Shown: positions 62,736 through 64,000 of the stretch, in pieces
Layout of the letters: every line of letters begins with the position of its first letter
How positions within the stretch are numbered: position 1 is the stretch's first letter
Assembly (NCBI RefSeq): GCF_003369915.1
Contig: NC_046675.1
Location: 21,700,001 to 21,764,000 of the forward strand
From: Drosophila miranda
Taxonomy: Eukaryota; Arthropoda; Insecta; Diptera; Drosophilidae
DNA length: 64,000 nucleotides
Reading direction: 5' to 3'
Position numbers and translations under genes: made by a program
The notes under the pieces: generated by a model
What the model was told of the DNA's origin: nothing
Database searches by the model: none
Seen by the model: only the letters and a program-made list of their open reading frames with translations

Positions 62736-64000
62736 TTAGTGAAAACTTTAGAGAAATTTATTGTAAAGGAAAAAGTTAAGAATATGTACCGCACTTTGGG
62801 TAAGAAATCAATCAATGATTAAACTTTTAGAAGATTTTAGGAATACTGGTATACGAAAAGTGAGATGATTTGATGGATTTTATGGGACAATATATACTTA
62901 ATATATTTTTGGAAAATATACTCTGCGAATATTCAGCCCAGGCGGACATGGTTGTCCATCCAGAGAAGAATTCTGTATATAAAAACCCATAGAAACCATA
63001 ATTTTCAGCAGGAACGCGTAATGCAGCAGCGCCCATCTGTCGGTATGCGTTTCTTTTTAGGATCCGCTTGGTTTCGTGTTCCTTGGGCCACTTTATGCTG
63101 CAGTCATTGCAGTAAACTCTCAGAAATATACATAAACATGTATCTATAAATGAAAAAAGATTTTAATAAAGACAAATATACGCTAATTACCCTTTCAGAA
63201 CTCCTTCACAAGTAACCAAAAATCTCAAACCAAACTTTATTCCTGAATGACTGAACCAAACACTCCTTTTGATGGATAACCTCCCCTCAAAAAGACAAGT
63301 TTCTTAACCCGCCTACACACACATAACCCAAGTAGTGGATTTATCCACGATGATAATCCGCTGATTCATCCATCGCTCATTGTCAACTAATTAGGACAAA
63401 TTTAAACATCATGACCCAAACGCTGCTGGGATCCAAACTCCTTTTGTGTTTCGTGTTTCGGAGGGGGATTTCGCGCTAAAGAATTCAACAGGCCTTTGGT
63501 TGCCAATCAACATTTTGGGGGGCTGTGTGTGGCAAGGAGGCACGGGGCAGGCAGGCAGGGTCGCCAAATGCTAACAAGAGTTCTTAATTAAAAATCGATT
63601 CGTCCAATGATTGATCACAGCCCATTGGCACCTGTTGGCTTCTGGAAATATGTTCAACAAGAAATCATCTCTCTCAAGAAATTGCATAGCGAATGGGGAT
63701 CCTGAAGGGGTGATAAACTGGTCTTTGCACACACATTTCACTGGAATATCGAAGTCCTATTGCGAATTGTTAGTGGTTATTCAGGCGTGCACTCCTCCTC
63801 GTTGACAATGACCAGAGAGACGACTCCGCCAGGCGATCGGGAGTACCAGTGCCCTCTCGGTTGGGACACAATCAATCTACCCCTGACTTGGACAGTGGAT
63901 TGTCGTGCCTGGGTACATGGAAACACTCTTAGCGCTTAATTTATCATTGCGAAATGATCAGCACTGTCTCCTGCTCCTCTGGAGTCCAGTCCGAACTGGA
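62736..64000. other. Downstream flank of Dfd, nothing recognised
   Basis: About 1.3 kb with short open frames that show no recognisable domain. If Dfd is inverted relative to D. melanogaster, this flank should border what lies upstream of Dfd in that species, but no neighbour gene is reached. Confidence 0.4.

Overview
The window comes from the Antennapedia complex (ANT-C) of a Drosophila, most likely of the obscura group. It holds two homeotic genes, Sex combs reduced (Scr) and Deformed (Dfd), both on the + strand, with the mir-10 hairpin between them. The obscura-group assignment is an inference. It rests on Scr and Dfd lying head to tail, whereas in D. melanogaster they are tail to tail (an inverted Dfd has been reported for D. 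pseudoobscura; recalled, not looked up), and on Helitron-derived DINE-1/SGM-type repeats in the spacer.

Layout: Scr coding exon 1 (3-969, the ATG is almost the first base), a 15.3-kb intron with no recognised gene, and the Scr homeobox exon (16258-16565) with a long 3' UTR to about 18.9 kb. Next is a block of tRNA-Lys(UUU) x2 plus a 7SL (SRP) RNA gene (18.99-19.97 kb). A transposon island follows (20.2-26.8 kb) with four Helitron-like fragments, two broken Tc1-like elements and a 1.6-kb AT-rich tandem array. A nearly identical second copy of the tRNA-tRNA-7SL block lies at 27.14-28.12 kb, and a fifth tRNA-Lys at 28.37 kb. About 10 kb of noncoding DNA with GAGA-rich stretches leads to mir-10 (38177-38253). 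About 13 kb of Dfd upstream DNA follows, then Dfd in five coding exons (51528-62160) with an 8-kb third intron, its 3' UTR, and about 1.3 kb with nothing recognised.

Scr and Dfd encode Hox transcription factors with a YPWM (Exd-contact) motif and an Antp-class homeodomain; they pattern the labial/prothoracic and the mandibular/maxillary segments. mir-10 is the Hox-embedded microRNA expected at this position. The tRNA and 7SL genes are RNA polymerase III housekeeping genes inside the Hox spacer, duplicated as a unit around the transposon island.

Most noteworthy: (1) a coding-like stretch in the Scr frame after its stop codon, interrupted by only two further stops; (2) the duplicated tRNA/7SL cassette around a transposon island; (3) a second, out-of-frame copy of the last codons of Dfd just after its stop; (4) at least eight copies of the 10-mer TGATTAATGA, an Exd/Hox-type composite site, several just upstream of Dfd; (5) a perfect 12-bp hairpin followed by a T run inside Dfd intron 3. 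All calls were made by eye; no search or alignment program was run.
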